Source: Botryosphaeria dothidea (Eukaryota > Ascomycota > Dothideomycetes > Botryosphaeriales > Botryosphaeriaceae). Taken from it: 64,000 nt of DNA. The translations under genes and the position numbers were made by a program. Positions 42,356 to 52,528 of this stretch are shown here, one piece after another. The stretch covers positions 1,860,001 to 1,924,000 of the forward strand of contig WWBZ02000016.1 of assembly GCA_011503125.2 (NCBI GenBank). The letters are read 5' to 3'. Position 1 is the stretch's first letter; each line of letters begins with the position of its first letter. The notes under the pieces are model-generated. The model was not told the DNA's origin, did no database searches, and saw nothing but the letters and a program-made list of their open reading frames with translations.

Positions 42356-45300
42356 CTACTTCTGCGCCTCTGTGTGGTACATCTGGAATTCCAGTCCTTC
42401 AGGACGACGCTTTGCCGCCTCCCCAACCGAGAACTCGCACACGAACTTGAGAGCGTTGTTCCTGCCCTGATCGAAGACAGTAATGATGTCGCCCGTGTAG
42501 ACGTGTCCATAGGGGTAACTTCCATCTGCCCGAGGAGGTCCGAGCCTAGTTTTGTTCACCAAAATGCCCTTGCTGGAGTTCGTGTGAATGCACACGCATA
42601 CATTCGGCTCTTTGGTCCAATCCTTGCCCTCTCTCATCATGCGGTCGATACCAGGAGTGAAGAACCACAAAGTGAAAGCAGTCTTAGGGACACGGGTGTC
42701 GTTGACTTTGGGGTAGACGATAGTGTTTTCAGGACGACGGCCCCAAGACTCAACTTGCTTTTCGAGTCGCAGTACCAGCTTGAGAAACGAATCGCCCGTG
42801 GTGGTCAGCTTGCCGAGACGAGGAGCCGGAACGCGAAAGGAGGGATCATTAGCCAGAGGCGAATGGACAGCTCCGCCAGCAATATTTTCAGCATCGTCGT
42901 TGTCCTCTTCATCAGCATCGTCCTCGCTTGCCTCTGACGGAAAAACGGTCGACGGCATAGACGTGAGCTCTGATGCCATCACACTGTGGCGAGAAACGAA
43001 GTCAATGCCGCTGATCTTGGATGCATGCTCAATGTTGTGAGTTGAGTCGTTGTAGGGATCCCAAAAGAACGATGCCGATACAGGTAAATCGATTTGTCTA
43101 TTGAAATTTGTTGTGTGTGGTCTAGGGGTCTGCTCCTGCGATTGCTGAGGAATAGAATTGTTAACGTCATGAGATGTCTCCGCGGGAGAAGGTGTCTCCG
43201 GAATACTACGCGTCGGCGTGACAGGAGTCTTCGGTTCACTGTCGTGGTCATAAGGAGAGCTCGGCGAAGTTGGCGAATGCATTGTTAGCTCCCTGACCAT
43301 CGACTCAGCACCATAAAGACTTTCTGCAGCTTTGTTGCCACGCGGATCTTTGCGCGGGGTTGTTTGACTCTCCACAGGGGTCTTACTGTGTCGCTTAATG
43401 GATTGATTGGCCTTGGGGCTTTTGATGGGGACCTCTGCGCCGCTCGAGTCTTCTTCCATGGACAAGGCTTGGTTCGTCTTGTTGTCCAAAGTTCGCGGGC
43501 TCCTCAACGCGGACTGACCGATCTCACCAAATAGCCTGGCGTTACCTTGAGCAGCTAGTCGAGGAAGTGCGATGGAGTCGATGAGGTTGCGTGTCCTGAG
43601 TGCAGGGTTCTGGGATTCTTCAGGACTCGATTCAAACTGTGACATGTTGCGCGGTTGATACCTTGGGGGAAGAGGATCTCGGCGGACGCGGGGACGCTTG
43701 GACTGATGCGGATTGATCGGCTCCGGTTCTTCATCGTAGTCATCCTCGTCATCGTCGCCAAAATCATCAGGAAGTCCGTAGCCTGCCTTCCTATCATTGA
43801 GACTCAATTGAGAGAACTGGTTCTCAGCCTCAACTTCGAACTCGTCGTCTTCATCCTCATTCTCTTCTGGGATTGCATTCAAATCTTGCTGAACGGAGTA
43901 TGGGACGATCTTCTTGGCGAGTTCAGAGAGCCAAGGATGCGAGAGGCATTGAAGTTCCGTAGGTCTTGCGCCAGGGTCAGTATTGAGCATCGCCGCCAGC
44001 AAATCGATTGCAAGCTCGGAAACCCCGGCATCGCGTAGAGGTGTGACATCTAAAGGAGTCTCCATTATCCTGTTGAACATGGCGCGGCCTGTGTTGTCCA
44101 TTATGCCCTCGAATGGAGGACTTCCGCAGAGTGCAGACCAGAGGACCGCACCGAATGACCAAATATCGACCGATTGACTGTAGGAATGAAAGCTTTTCCT
44201 TGACTGGCCCGGTTTCCGACGCTTCTTATTGCCGTGCCCGTCGTAGTGTGGGAAGACTTCCGGTGCACAGTAGAGCAATGTACCGCAGAAAGTCTTAAGA
44301 AAGGTTTCGTTGTTGCTGACGACCTTGGACAAGCCGAAATCAGACAGCTTAACATTGAACGGTTCTTCTGAGGCGATGAGGATGTTATCCGGCTTGATGT
44401 CGCGATGCGTGATCCTCTTGCTATGCAGATAAGCCAAAGAGCTAAAGATCTGACAGGCCATCCTCTTGACAGCGGGCTCAGGTAGAGTGTTGTTCCTGGT
44501 AAGCCACTCTGAGAGGTTTCCGTACGGAACATATTCCATAATTATGTAGAGGTGATTTCCAATTTCGCGAGTGTCCATGTACTGAACGATGTGGGGGTGT
44601 GCGAGGGACTGCATAATTTTCATCTCATTGTCCAGTTTCTGATCGATGTGGCCGTTCTTCATGAAGCGCTTCTTTTCCAACTCCTTTGCTGCCAGAAGGT
44701 GACCATCCATAGCCGTTGCGATTTTGTAGACTGTGGCGAAGGCGCCCTTACCGAGCAGGCTGACAACATTGTATTCACGCCCACCGTTCCAGTGCATTCC
44801 AAAAGTTTGCACGGAACTAATAGCGGGATGGCGGATTCCTCCATTGTTCTGCGCCCGCTTAGGAGTCGTAGGAATGGCGACCCCGTTCTGGCCCTGGACC
44901 TCAGATTCAAATCGTTCCAAAAAGTTGTACAGATTTTGGGCGTATTCCTCCTCGTAGCCGGTTTGATCCGGGATCCGAACAATGAACTTGATTATCTCCT
45001 CGTCATATGGAGAAAGCAAAGTGATCATGGCACCGGGATGAAGCATCATGGTCTTCTGTGCATGTGGATCCTTCGACTTAGCCTTGAGGTGCACATCATC
45101 GACCATAGTTCCATTGGTAGACATGTCCTCCAGCATTAGAACGCCATGCTTGTTGACATAGATCCTGAAGTGCAAATTGCTAATACGCTTCGCAGAGTCC
45201 GGACCAACAACGAGGAGGACGTCGCACATGGTGGAATTCCGTCCGAAACAAAATCCAAGGTGGGGCCGCTTGGTCGAAGACGAAAACCTAAACGCAAGGT

Positions 45301-45634
45301 CGTGTGCAGTACCAGGACGGTCAAGGACGAAAGTTTCCGCCTCCTCAAGGCTCTGACTGAATGGCTGCGTGTTGGGCTGATAGCCATTCTTAGGCTGACT
45401 TTGGAGAACATGCTGGGGATTGTTCTTGGCGGTCTTGGAAACAATGTCGAAAGCAGCAGGAGAGGTCGGAGTGAGGATGCATAAGATATCTGCAATATCT
45501 GCCTCGTCGAGTCCAGAAACGCTTCTACCAAGGCGGCGCGGATCGATGACTTGTTGCGTCGAAGGCTGGGTCGGTTCGTCGTCCATGGCGAATACTACTC
45601 GACGCAGCGGATTAGCGCGCCGAGTGAACGGCAT
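42356..45634 (-). CDS. FHA-domain checkpoint Ser/Thr kinase, Rad53/Cds1 type
   Basis: Single exon, 1092 residues, ATG at 45634. An FHA domain spans about residues 110-220 (GFCFGRNSTMCD, STNGT). The kinase domain runs from about 288 to 585: GKGAFA loop near 295-300, AAKELEK with the ATP-binding Lys at about 317, HRDIKPDN near 410, DFGLSK near 432, and CGTLLYCAPEV as the activation-segment end. A second FHA-like region lies near the C-terminus (about 960-1080, HTNSSKGILVN). This FHA-kinase-FHA order is that of Rad53; Cds1/Chk2 have one FHA. It would phosphorylate checkpoint targets after DNA damage or fork stall in the nucleus. A TQ-rich N-terminus (TQPSTQQ) fits activation by Mec1/Tel1-class kinases. 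The long Ser/Pro-rich linker before the second FHA is probably disordered. Confidence 0.9.
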   Translation of the reverse strand: MPFTRRANPLRRVVFAMDDEPTQPSTQQVIDPRRLGRSVSGLDEADIADILCILTPTSPAAFDIVSKTAKNNPQHVLQSQPKNGYQPNTQPFSQSLEEAETFVLDRPGTAHDLAFRFSSSTKRPHLGFCFGRNSTMCDVLLVVGPDSAKRISNLHFRIYVNKHGVLMLEDMSTNGTMVDDVHLKAKSKDPHAQKTMMLHPGAMITLLSPYDEEIIKFIVRIPDQTGYEEEYAQNLYNFLERFESEVQGQNGVAIPTTPKRAQNNGGIRHPAISSVQTFGMHWNGGREYNVVSLLGKGAFATVYKIATAMDGHLLAAKELEKKRFMKNGHIDQKLDNEMKIMQSLAHPHIVQYMDTREIGNHLYIIMEYVPYGNLSEWLTRNNTLPEPAVKRMACQIFSSLAYLHSKRITHRDIKPDNILIASEEPFNVKLSDFGLSKVVSNNETFLKTFCGTLLYCAPEVFPHYDGHGNKKRRKPGQSRKSFHSYSQSVDIWSFGAVLWSALCGSPPFEGIMDNTGRAMFNRIMETPLDVTPLRDAGVSELAIDLLAAMLNTDPGARPTELQCLSHPWLSELAKKIVPYSVQQDLNAIPEENEDEDDEFEVEAENQFSQLSLNDRKAGYGLPDDFGDDDEDDYDEEPEPINPHQSKRPRVRRDPLPPRYQPRNMSQFESSPEESQNPALRTRNLIDSIALPRLAAQGNARLFGEIGQSALRSPRTLDNKTNQALSMEEDSSGAEVPIKSPKANQSIKRHSKTPVESQTTPRKDPRGNKAAESLYGAESMVRELTMHSPTSPSSPYDHDSEPKTPVTPTRSIPETPSPAETSHDVNNSIPQQSQEQTPRPHTTNFNRQIDLPVSASFFWDPYNDSTHNIEHASKISGIDFVSRHSVMASELTSMPSTVFPSEASEDDADEEDNDDAENIAGGAVHSPLANDPSFRVPAPRLGKLTTTGDSFLKLVLRLEKQVESWGRRPENTIVYPKVNDTRVPKTAFTLWFFTPGIDRMMREGKDWTKEPNVCVCIHTNSSKGILVNKTRLGPPRADGSYPYGHVYTGDIITVFDQGRNNALKFVCEFSVGEAAKRRPEGLEFQMYHTEAQK

Positions 45635-47156
45635 GATTGTGGTTTATCAAACATCAAAGGAAAAGGCCAGAATTGAGGAAGATCTTTAAGGGTCTTGCGA
45701 CAAAAGATCTAGCTCGATAATCTCTGCAAGGATAAAGTGACGCGGATACGAAACCATGGAAATGGGCGAAGACAGTATCGCAAACAAAGCGGGAAGACAT
45801 ACCTTGACGCGTGACGGCAAACGTAGGTTAGGCAGCAGGAGGCGAAGGACCGGATCGGAGAGTTGTCGGCGACGCTAATTGGTTGGCCAGGGCTGTGCGG
45901 CTCTCCGATGCCCACTTCTTATGTACGCCTTCGTCCAGCCAGGATGCTGGGAAATCGTGCGAAAACAGACAGCGAAGAAGAGCAGAGCGTGTGCGCAGTA
46001 GTGCAGAACTCTGTTTGAAAAAGTGACGTTGTGTGGTGGAGGTGCAAGGGATGGGATTTTGCGGGTCTGTATTCCTTCCCAAGTACTCGGACTCGAAGTC
46101 GACGCAGCGGTTGCGGGGAGAGTTTGCAATCGGTTTGCGACGACCGCAAAGAGCGTTGCGCAAGCGCGAGACGCGGCTTCACTCTGATAGCGATCGCGTA
46201 GCTGGCAGATTGTCGTCCGTTCAAGATGCTGCGCGCGCCTTCAATCGCAATGTCCTATCCTCCAGACGTCGTCCGCGACCTTCCTCCCCGGCAATTTATA
46301 CGGCCTTGTACCTGTGTTGCGGCGGGCGATGTGACACGGCGAGGACGGATCCGGAGCGGCGCGCACGCGTGGTCGGGGTGGAACAAGGCAGCGAAAACGC
46401 AACGCCGGCGATCAGGCTCATGGGCTTTCGGAGTAGTCGTCCTGGCGCTCTGCGGGAGCTGTCCGTCGACGGCTCAATTGGGGCGGCGGCGGCGCGATCA
46501 GGGCGCTTGAGGTTGCGGATTGGGCCAGAGCTCGACGAGAGAGTGCTGGATTTTGAGCGGCGTTCGAGTGCGAAGATCTGGCGGAGGCGCACACAGCCAA
46601 TGGAGAGGTTGTGGTACGAAAGTGACAGGGCGAACTCGAGGGCAACAGTCGTCAGGTCCCCAGGCAACGCGCTCGCGAATCAACGCGCAGTGGTCCGTGA
46701 TGTGGCGCGAGGATCGCGGGCAATCAGCCCCCCGCGCCAATGCCTGAGCGCCCTTCCCCACAGCTCCCTCAAGGCAGTGACTGCATCTGAGACACCCGCG
46801 TCCACGGCCATTGTTTCCGCTCCCGTCCTCGACAGCCAACACTCCAGGCACCAGCTGAGGCTTCGCATCAGACTTTGGAGGCGAACGTGCGCCTCATCAA
46901 GTCACGGACGTCAAGTCAAATATGACAGCTGCTTGGGACCCATAATTCAAAATTGTGTCCCATGCAGCCGAGGTCACTACTAGGCCGTCATGCATCCATG
47001 CATCAGATCCACGTGCAGATATTCTCAACTCTAATAGTAAGGTTTTATCGTCCAAGTTATTTACATGATCGTAATAGGTGAACACTGAATCGTCACGGAA
47101 GATTTCTTCACTTTTTTTGCCTCCACTATCATCTTCTTTCCACCGTCCGAGCTACT
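45635..47156. other. Intergenic region, no gene seen
   Basis: 1.5 kb between two minus-strand genes. The GC-rich centre leaves a plus-strand frame of about 310 codons (46033-46983) and minus frames open at the same place. Composition is Arg/Ser-rich without domains, so I treat them as chance. Confidence 0.45.
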
Positions 47157-48464
47157 CTAGAAGCTGGTGAAGGCCAGCTCGTAGACGAAACCGAGCCCCG
47201 CACGTGCGTGGTTGAGCATGTGGCCAAAGTCGACAGTGCTAATAGTGTCCTGAGCAGTGTGGATGTACGGCGAGGAGTACTCATCAGGGCTCTCGAACAC
47301 GTATGCCGAAGGGAAGCCAGCATCAGTTGCAGAAGCGTGGTCAGAGCTGTTGAATCTGTCAGACTACTGAAGTTTTCTTTGGATGACGTTTCGACTTACC
47401 AAGCGTAGCCGCAGGTGCTGGTGGTGATCGGGAGGGAAGTGTAAGTCCTGATCATAAGGCGGACAAAGGTACTGAGAGCGTTGTTCACATAATCCGTCAC
47501 GACCGCGAGCGACTTGCTCTGACCCGCGTTCGTCATACCCGCAGAGTAGCCGGTCATGTCATGGTTCAGCATGGCAATGACGTTGCGGCCCTCGCTGGCG
47601 TACGAGTCGAAAATAGCCTGCGATCCGAGCAGACCAGCCTCCTCAGCCGCGTACCAGTGGAACTCGACAGTGTTGGCAGCTTCACCGTTCCTGACTGCAC
47701 TGCTGGAAAGATAGGCCTTCAAGATCTCGAGGTTGGTGATGGAACCGCTACCATCGTCATCGGCACCCGGAGCCCTGCCGCTTGAGGGGTTGTTGAGATT
47801 GATGCTGTCGAAATGACCACCGACAACGATGGTCCTGTCGCTCTTGCCAGGTACCGTGGCGATGACGCTGTTCTGGCTCCAGCTCGAGTGGGTGAAGAAC
47901 TCGACGGTAGCACCACCACCGGCAGCATCAATGGTGTCTTGAACAAGATCACGGAGCCAAGTTGCAGACTGCGAACCAGTCGTAGACCGGTAGTAGCGGT
48001 TGTTGAAGGCCGTAAGGCCCTGAAGGTTAGTCTGCATATTGGACGTTGAGAGGCTGCCGATCAGGGTGTTGACGGCAGAAGTGAACTTGGCCGTAGTGGG
48101 ATAGCTGACAGCCTGGCGCTTGACCTTGGTCTCAGCACTTGTCGTCGAGGCATAAGTCTTGTCGAAGAAGTTGACGCCTTGCTAAATTCGCCAAAAAAAA
48201 AAAATTAGTCGTACGTATCAGGGAAAACATCTGGCTCTCTTCGAATGGACGTTTTCATCCTCGCCATTTCCCGAACTCCTTGGTATTAAATGAACCTACC
48301 TTGCGCAAGTCCCACTTCTCGGCCTCGGTAACCCACTTCTCCTCCGTCTCGCTCAGCTTGATGAGGTACTTCTCTGGCTCAGCAACCTCGTCGGCGCGGG
48401 GCGCAAGAGGAGCCGCAGAAACGGCCGCCGCAGCGGCAACAGCAAGCAGAGTAGAGATCTTCAT
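47157..48464 (-). CDS. LAP1: Secreted leucine aminopeptidase, M28E family
   Basis: Three exons on the minus strand: 48464-48300, 48181-47400 and 47346-47157. Introns are 118 and 53 bp. The product is 378 residues, close to known fungal LAP1 enzymes. A signal peptide (about 1-19, ending VSAAP) is followed by an inhibitory propeptide up to about residue 75. The two-zinc site is visible: GGHFDS (His), [10 protein letters not shown] (bridging Asp), EEAGLLGS (Glu pair), NHDMTGY (Asp) and SDHAS (His) in exon 3. CGYACSDHAS is split by the second intron, which explains why the frame seems to stop at GYAW without splicing. It removes N-terminal Leu and other residues from peptides outside the cell. 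The start at 48464 begins right at the signal peptide. Confidence 0.93.
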
Positions 48465-49288
48465 GGTGATAAGATGGTAGAAATATGCTGAACACACCAA
48501 GTAGGGCCGGGGAAGATGTGGAGAGTACGGTGGAGAAACGTCAACAACTTCAGGCCTTTATATTGCACTCCTCCGATGGCACGTCGCTGCCCTCCGAATC
48601 TTGCGAGTTCACCAAGGCTCTTGGCTCCTCCTCCATTCAGGCGACAAGCTCCATGATAAATGCTTCCACGGCGTCTGTTCGTATCACCAGCTTGGCAGAC
48701 TCTGCGAGCAATAGTAGGGCCCACCAATATGCGGACAAAGCAGAGCTCTCACGCGGAGAAATGACCCGTTCCTTAAAGCTGTCTGCGGGTCTCCCTTAAA
48801 CTTGATAGGGAATGTGGGAAACCACATCTCTTGGCCTCGTTTGGGCCTTAGGAGGCCTGTGTAGCACCTTCCTGTTTCGGCGGCTTGGCAGGGAAAACAG
48901 CGGGTGGATCGCAAGGATCGTCACTCGAGTTCGAGCAAACAACGCTTTGTGTGCCGGAGCTGGCCTGAGTCGGTGAATGGGATCATATGATACTAACGGG
49001 CTCTTAATCGGCCGGACATGATTTGCCTTATCCCAGCTCCCTATCTGAGCGAAGCACCGGCCGAACACGACCCAAAGCATGGAGGCGATCATAAAAACCG
49101 ATGTGCCTAGAACAGGAACATGAGCACAGACTCCTGTGTGCTGAATTCTTGTTTCTTTGACAAGGAGGAGGTCGGTGCCACCCGACACGAAAAGCCTCTG
49201 GCAAAGTGAAGATGTTTGGCGCAAGGCCAATATTCACCTGGATGTACAAGTGTACAGAGGACTACAGCTTATCACTAGTGCCATATTA
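48465..49288. other. LAP1 promoter region and left flank of the Tc1 element
   Basis: Eight hundred bases without a supported gene. The part next to LAP1 is its likely promoter. The TA at 49287-49288 is the proposed target site of the transposon. Confidence 0.45.
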
Positions 49289-50631
49289 CAATCACTGGAC
49301 AAAAGTCTGCGCGAGTCGCGTACCAAGGCGATCACCCCAATGAAAACCAAAGTCGCCTTTTCTCAATGCACGCTTCCTGAAGCTCGTAGTAAGCTACTAC
49401 TAAGTCAGAATTGACCAGGGAGATCGATTTTCGCCTTGGTTTTATACTAGTACTTCGTATGCCAGCCCTCTGCCTGGATAACTGCCTCACACCTCCGCTT
49501 CATACTACCTAGTACATTATCAAATAATTACTATGGTAATGCCTTCCACGCCTCTTGTAATGCCTGCCCAAGCTTCTCTCTAATATAATCTATATTTCCA
49601 CGTAGTTCACTAAGCTCTGGATAGAGCCTTAAGACCATAGCCTTAAGGTGAAACCAGAGGTGTTCGATAGGATTTAGATCTGGACTATATGGTGGCCAGT
49701 CTATCATATTAACACGCTTTTGGGTGAACCAATCGCGTACTTTAATAGCTGTATGGATAGGCGCATTATCCTGCATGAATAGCATGCCTCTGCGCCAAAC
49801 CTTTGGTATATTTTGCTCTAGTACTTCAAGATAGGAGTCGGCTGAGTAGCCACCCCTCTTGGATAACGGATCACGTATCATTACGTGTAAGGGTGACCTC
49901 CCACGCTTGCCAGAGAAGCCTGCCCATACCATAATAGATATATCCTTACCCTTTTTATATGGCTGGATCATACCTGGGTCCCACTTCTGGCATGGTGTGC
50001 GAAAAACCCACTCCCTCTCTTCGCCCTTGCCACGCTCTGCAGAGCACTCATCTGACCAGATAACCTTAGCCCATTGCGCTTCAGTCCAGTCCACATGCTC
50101 AAGCGCCCAGGCAAGCCTGATTGCTACGTGCTCCTCACGTAGCTCTGGGCGGCCTGCAGCGCGCCATTTCTTGATATTATAGGTGTCCAGGAACCGTGAG
50201 AGGGTACGGGCACAGCAGGTTACGCCTGTGGCTTCTCTGACCTCCTAATAGGTGAACTTTGGATTATTCCGTACGATGCGTAAGATATGCCTTTGGTCTT
50301 GATCTGAGAGGACCTTTGGCCTGCCGGAACGTAGTTATGAGCGTCCTTCGTTGCGTAATGGCGCGCGGGAGAGGGTGGTGCGAATTGACGATTCAGGCGT
50401 GTGTAGCTGCTTTGAAATCCAGGTGGTTCTGTGACCCATTGCACGCGCGGCAGCCAGCATTCCACGTTGGTATGGAGAGAACTCATGATTCTTATTATGC
50501 TCGCCAAAGAGCTCTTGTAAAGGAGTGCGTTGTGGAGGCATAAGGTGGTATGCAAGGAGGAGAGGTGTGACGCGTGTTGCGCGTTTTGACGCGTCTCGCT
50601 TAATTTCGCGCAGACTTTTGTCCTAGTACTG
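49289..50631 (-). mobile_element. Tc1/mariner DNA transposon, about 1.34 kb
   Basis: Terminal inverted repeats share a perfect 17-bp core: GGACAAAAGTCTGCGCG at 49297-49313 and its complement at 50607-50623. The outermost 8 bases differ between the ends. TA dinucleotides flank both ends (49287-49288 and 50632-50633), as expected from insertion at TA. One transposase-like gene fills the interior on the minus strand. Size and gene content fit Tc1-like elements of fungi. The outer boundary is uncertain by several bases because of the imperfect ends. Confidence 0.85.
49447..50541 (-). pseudogene. Tc1-like DD34E transposase with four in-frame stops
   Basis: A 365-codon frame starts at ATG 50541 (MPPQRTPLQELF) and ends at TAG 49449-49447, without frameshift. 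It is interrupted by stop codons at 50337-50335 (TAA), 50247-50245 (TAG), 49533-49531 (TAG) and 49530-49528 (TAA). Each could come from CAA or CAG by one C-to-T change in a CpA context, the signature of RIP. The N-terminal part has helix-turn-helix character. The catalytic residues sit in VIWSDE, FMQDNAPIH and YSPDLNPIEHLW, with 34 residues between the second Asp and the Glu (DD34E). No functional protein is expected. Confidence 0.9.
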
Positions 50632-51304
50632 TAGTACTCAAGCCAAAGACCAGGTCAAGTTTGCTCTGGGTAGTTGAAGCATTCATCCGGATAGCTTCTG
50701 TCGTTAGCAGTATATTATACTTGCATCTGGATGAATGATTCAACCTCTCCTCTAGTACTACTTATTAAGGGTCGGCTGCAGCACTGGTCCAGATAGCAGA
50801 TTGTAAGCATATTTCTCTTCGTTTATAAGACCTTTGCGCTATAATACATGCAATTGGGACTGGGCTTCACGATCCGAAATATTTTCATTCCGACCCGTCT
50901 GTGGAGCATGAAGAACAGTCAAGTATCGTCTGATACTGTGAGGTGAGCAGACGTTGCTGAGTACTTCCTGAAATGAAGTCCGAAGCCACCCGAGACATCA
51001 ATACACCAATGCCTAAAGCTCATTGACACCACGGTGACTGGCAGTTTCTTTTTGTAGCAACAGTGGCACCACTAAGCTGAAAAAGCTGGAGTGGAGAATG
51101 CCTAACATTCCACTACGCTCTCTAGCAGAGACCGGATGCTATCTGAAACCGTAGGCTCAGTCTATGCACTTGTACCACTATACAGTTTCCCTTTATAACT
51201 CCATTCCGCAATAGATAGTTTTTCCCGGACTTTCCATGCCTATGCGCCGACCATGCATTCCCCAGCCACATATCGTACAATCCAATGTATTGTCCTCGAT
51301 TCGT
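50632..51304. other. Intergenic region with second hairpin copy
   Basis: Between the Tc1 element and CMC2. It contains the palindrome at 50673-50744, only 41 bp from the transposon end; otherwise no feature is seen. Confidence 0.45.
50673..50744. repeat. Inverted repeat, MITE-like copy 2
   Basis: The arms 50673-50692 and 50725-50744 are 20 nt and pair at 18 of 20 positions. In reverse complement the whole 72 nt aligns with the palindrome at 29670-29740. Of the first 44 positions 32 are identical, 10 of the 12 differences are transitions, and one base is gained or lost near the end. It is AT-richer than copy 1. Confidence 0.78.
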
Positions 51305-51610
51305 TTACGAGTTGGCGTCAATCTCAGCCCAGACCTTCTCTATCTTCTCGCGTTTGACCTTCGCCTGCTCGCGGTTTACCGCTGTTCGTTCGAGGCGCTG
51401 GGCGCGGAGACACATGTTGACTGCGTGCTTTTGCTTGTTGCACATGCCGACGGCCTTGTAGAGGAAACCGCGCGCATGGCACTCTTCGAGGGCGGTCATG
51501 ACCTCCTCGCAGGCTGTGGGCCGGCGAAAGCGTCAGTCGATCGACACAGAAAACGTCGGGAAGTGCTGAGGCGCACCTTTGTTGTCCTTGGTGTGCAGGT
51601 GCGGATGCAT
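51305..51610 (-). CDS. CMC2: Mitochondrial cytochrome c oxidase assembly factor CMC2
   Basis: Two exons on the minus strand, 51610-51577 and 51513-51305, with a 63-bp intron. The product is 80 residues. It begins MHPHLHTKDNKACEE, the characteristic Cmc2 start, which needs the intron to join. Two CX9C motifs are present: CEEVMTALEEC and CNKQKHAVNMC, which form the disulfide-bonded helical hairpin of intermembrane-space proteins imported by Mia40. CLRAQRLERT after the second pair is conserved in the family. The protein helps cytochrome c oxidase assembly. It shares a 265-bp promoter region with the divergent prefoldin gene. Confidence 0.92.
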
Positions 51611-51875
51611 GTTGCCGGCGTGCCGTTCAGGAGCCTGGAACGATCCGCGTGTTAATGCTTCGTAGATCAGAGCAGAATGCAGGCGGTGGGCGCTGCTTGC
51701 TGTGGGCGAAAGGCGGAGGATGCGATGATTGGAAGTGTTGCGATTCGACGGGTGGCGGCGACCTGAGAAGATGGCGTCTGTGCGAGCTCCATCCCGCCTT
51801 GGGTCCCGCACTCCGCCCTCCATCACCGCGAACAACAGCACCGCTGCGCATCGTCCCGGCAAACGCACCAGAACA
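51611..51875. promoter_or_regulatory. Shared divergent promoter of CMC2 and prefoldin subunit 2
   Basis: Only 265 bp separate the two start codons, so both promoters and 5' leaders must lie here or overlap. No TATA box is obvious, as is common for housekeeping genes. Confidence 0.5.
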
Positions 51876-52528
51876 ATGGCGCAGCCGCTGTCACAGAAGA
51901 AGCAGCAAGGCATGGCATATCCCTAGCATGTCCCTGCTCTACGAGCCCCGCGCTGACCAACGCCGCAGAGCTGCAAATCCAATACTCCAACTACAAGAAC
52001 ATCCTACAGCAGCTCGCGCAGAAGATCGGCGATGTCGAGCAAGAGACCGAAGAGCACAAGTACGAGACTACGCCTCTATTACGCGCGCATTCATCGCTTT
52101 CACACTATCTCACCGCTCCTTCGCCCCCGCGCCTATGTCCCAACCCGCTTCCTCCTGGCCTTCATCTCACCGCTCCCCGCCTCCCTAAGCAAGCTGAGAC
52201 GGCATGGACAGTAGCACTGATTTTACAACGCTAGGTTGGTCCTTGAGACTTTGGAGCCCCTGCCCGAGGACCGGAAATGTTTCCGCATGATCAACGGTGT
52301 CCTAGTGGAAAGGACAGTGAAGGATGTCATACCGGCGTTGAAGACGAACTCGGAGGGTCTGAAGAAAGTGCTGGATGATTTGCTGAAGCAGTACAAGGCG
52401 AAGCAGGAGGAGATGGACAAGTGGAAGGTACGTCACTTGACCGGAAGATTTGCCAACAGTGGGGGGTAGCATGCTAACTCATTCTCTCCCTGCAGAAAAA
52501 GAACAACATCCAGGTCGTGCAGCAGTAG
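51876..52528 (+). CDS. GIM4: Prefoldin subunit 2
   Basis: Four exons: 51876-51909, 51969-52059, 52235-52427 and 52496-52528. Together they encode 116 residues, the usual length. The spliced protein runs MAQPLSQKKQQELQIQY, then an N-terminal coiled-coil helix, the beta-hairpin segment KCFRMINGVLVERTV, and a C-terminal helix ending KKNNIQVVQQ. These match Gim4/PFD2, a beta-type subunit of the cytosolic hexamer that passes unfolded actin and tubulin to the chaperonin. The first intron uses a GC donor (AAG|GCATGG) with a normal CGCAG acceptor and CTGAC branch site; no GT donor gives the conserved join. The second intron is 175 bp, longer than its neighbours. Confidence 0.92.

Noticed and set aside
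41942..42937. Plus-strand frame of 331 codons with a CQQC...HFREC pattern
   Set aside because: Its 3' two-thirds are antisense to the well-supported checkpoint kinase, and the unique part has only a weak zinc-like pattern and no other family signal.
46033..46983. Plus-strand frame of about 316 codons
   Set aside because: GC-rich, Arg/Ser-rich composition, no domain, and minus frames are open across the same DNA; most likely chance.
50220..50555. Alternative minus-strand frame over the transposase N-terminus
   Set aside because: It is out of frame with the conserved transposase; the frame from ATG 50541 carries the helix-turn-helix residues and continues to the catalytic domain past the stops.
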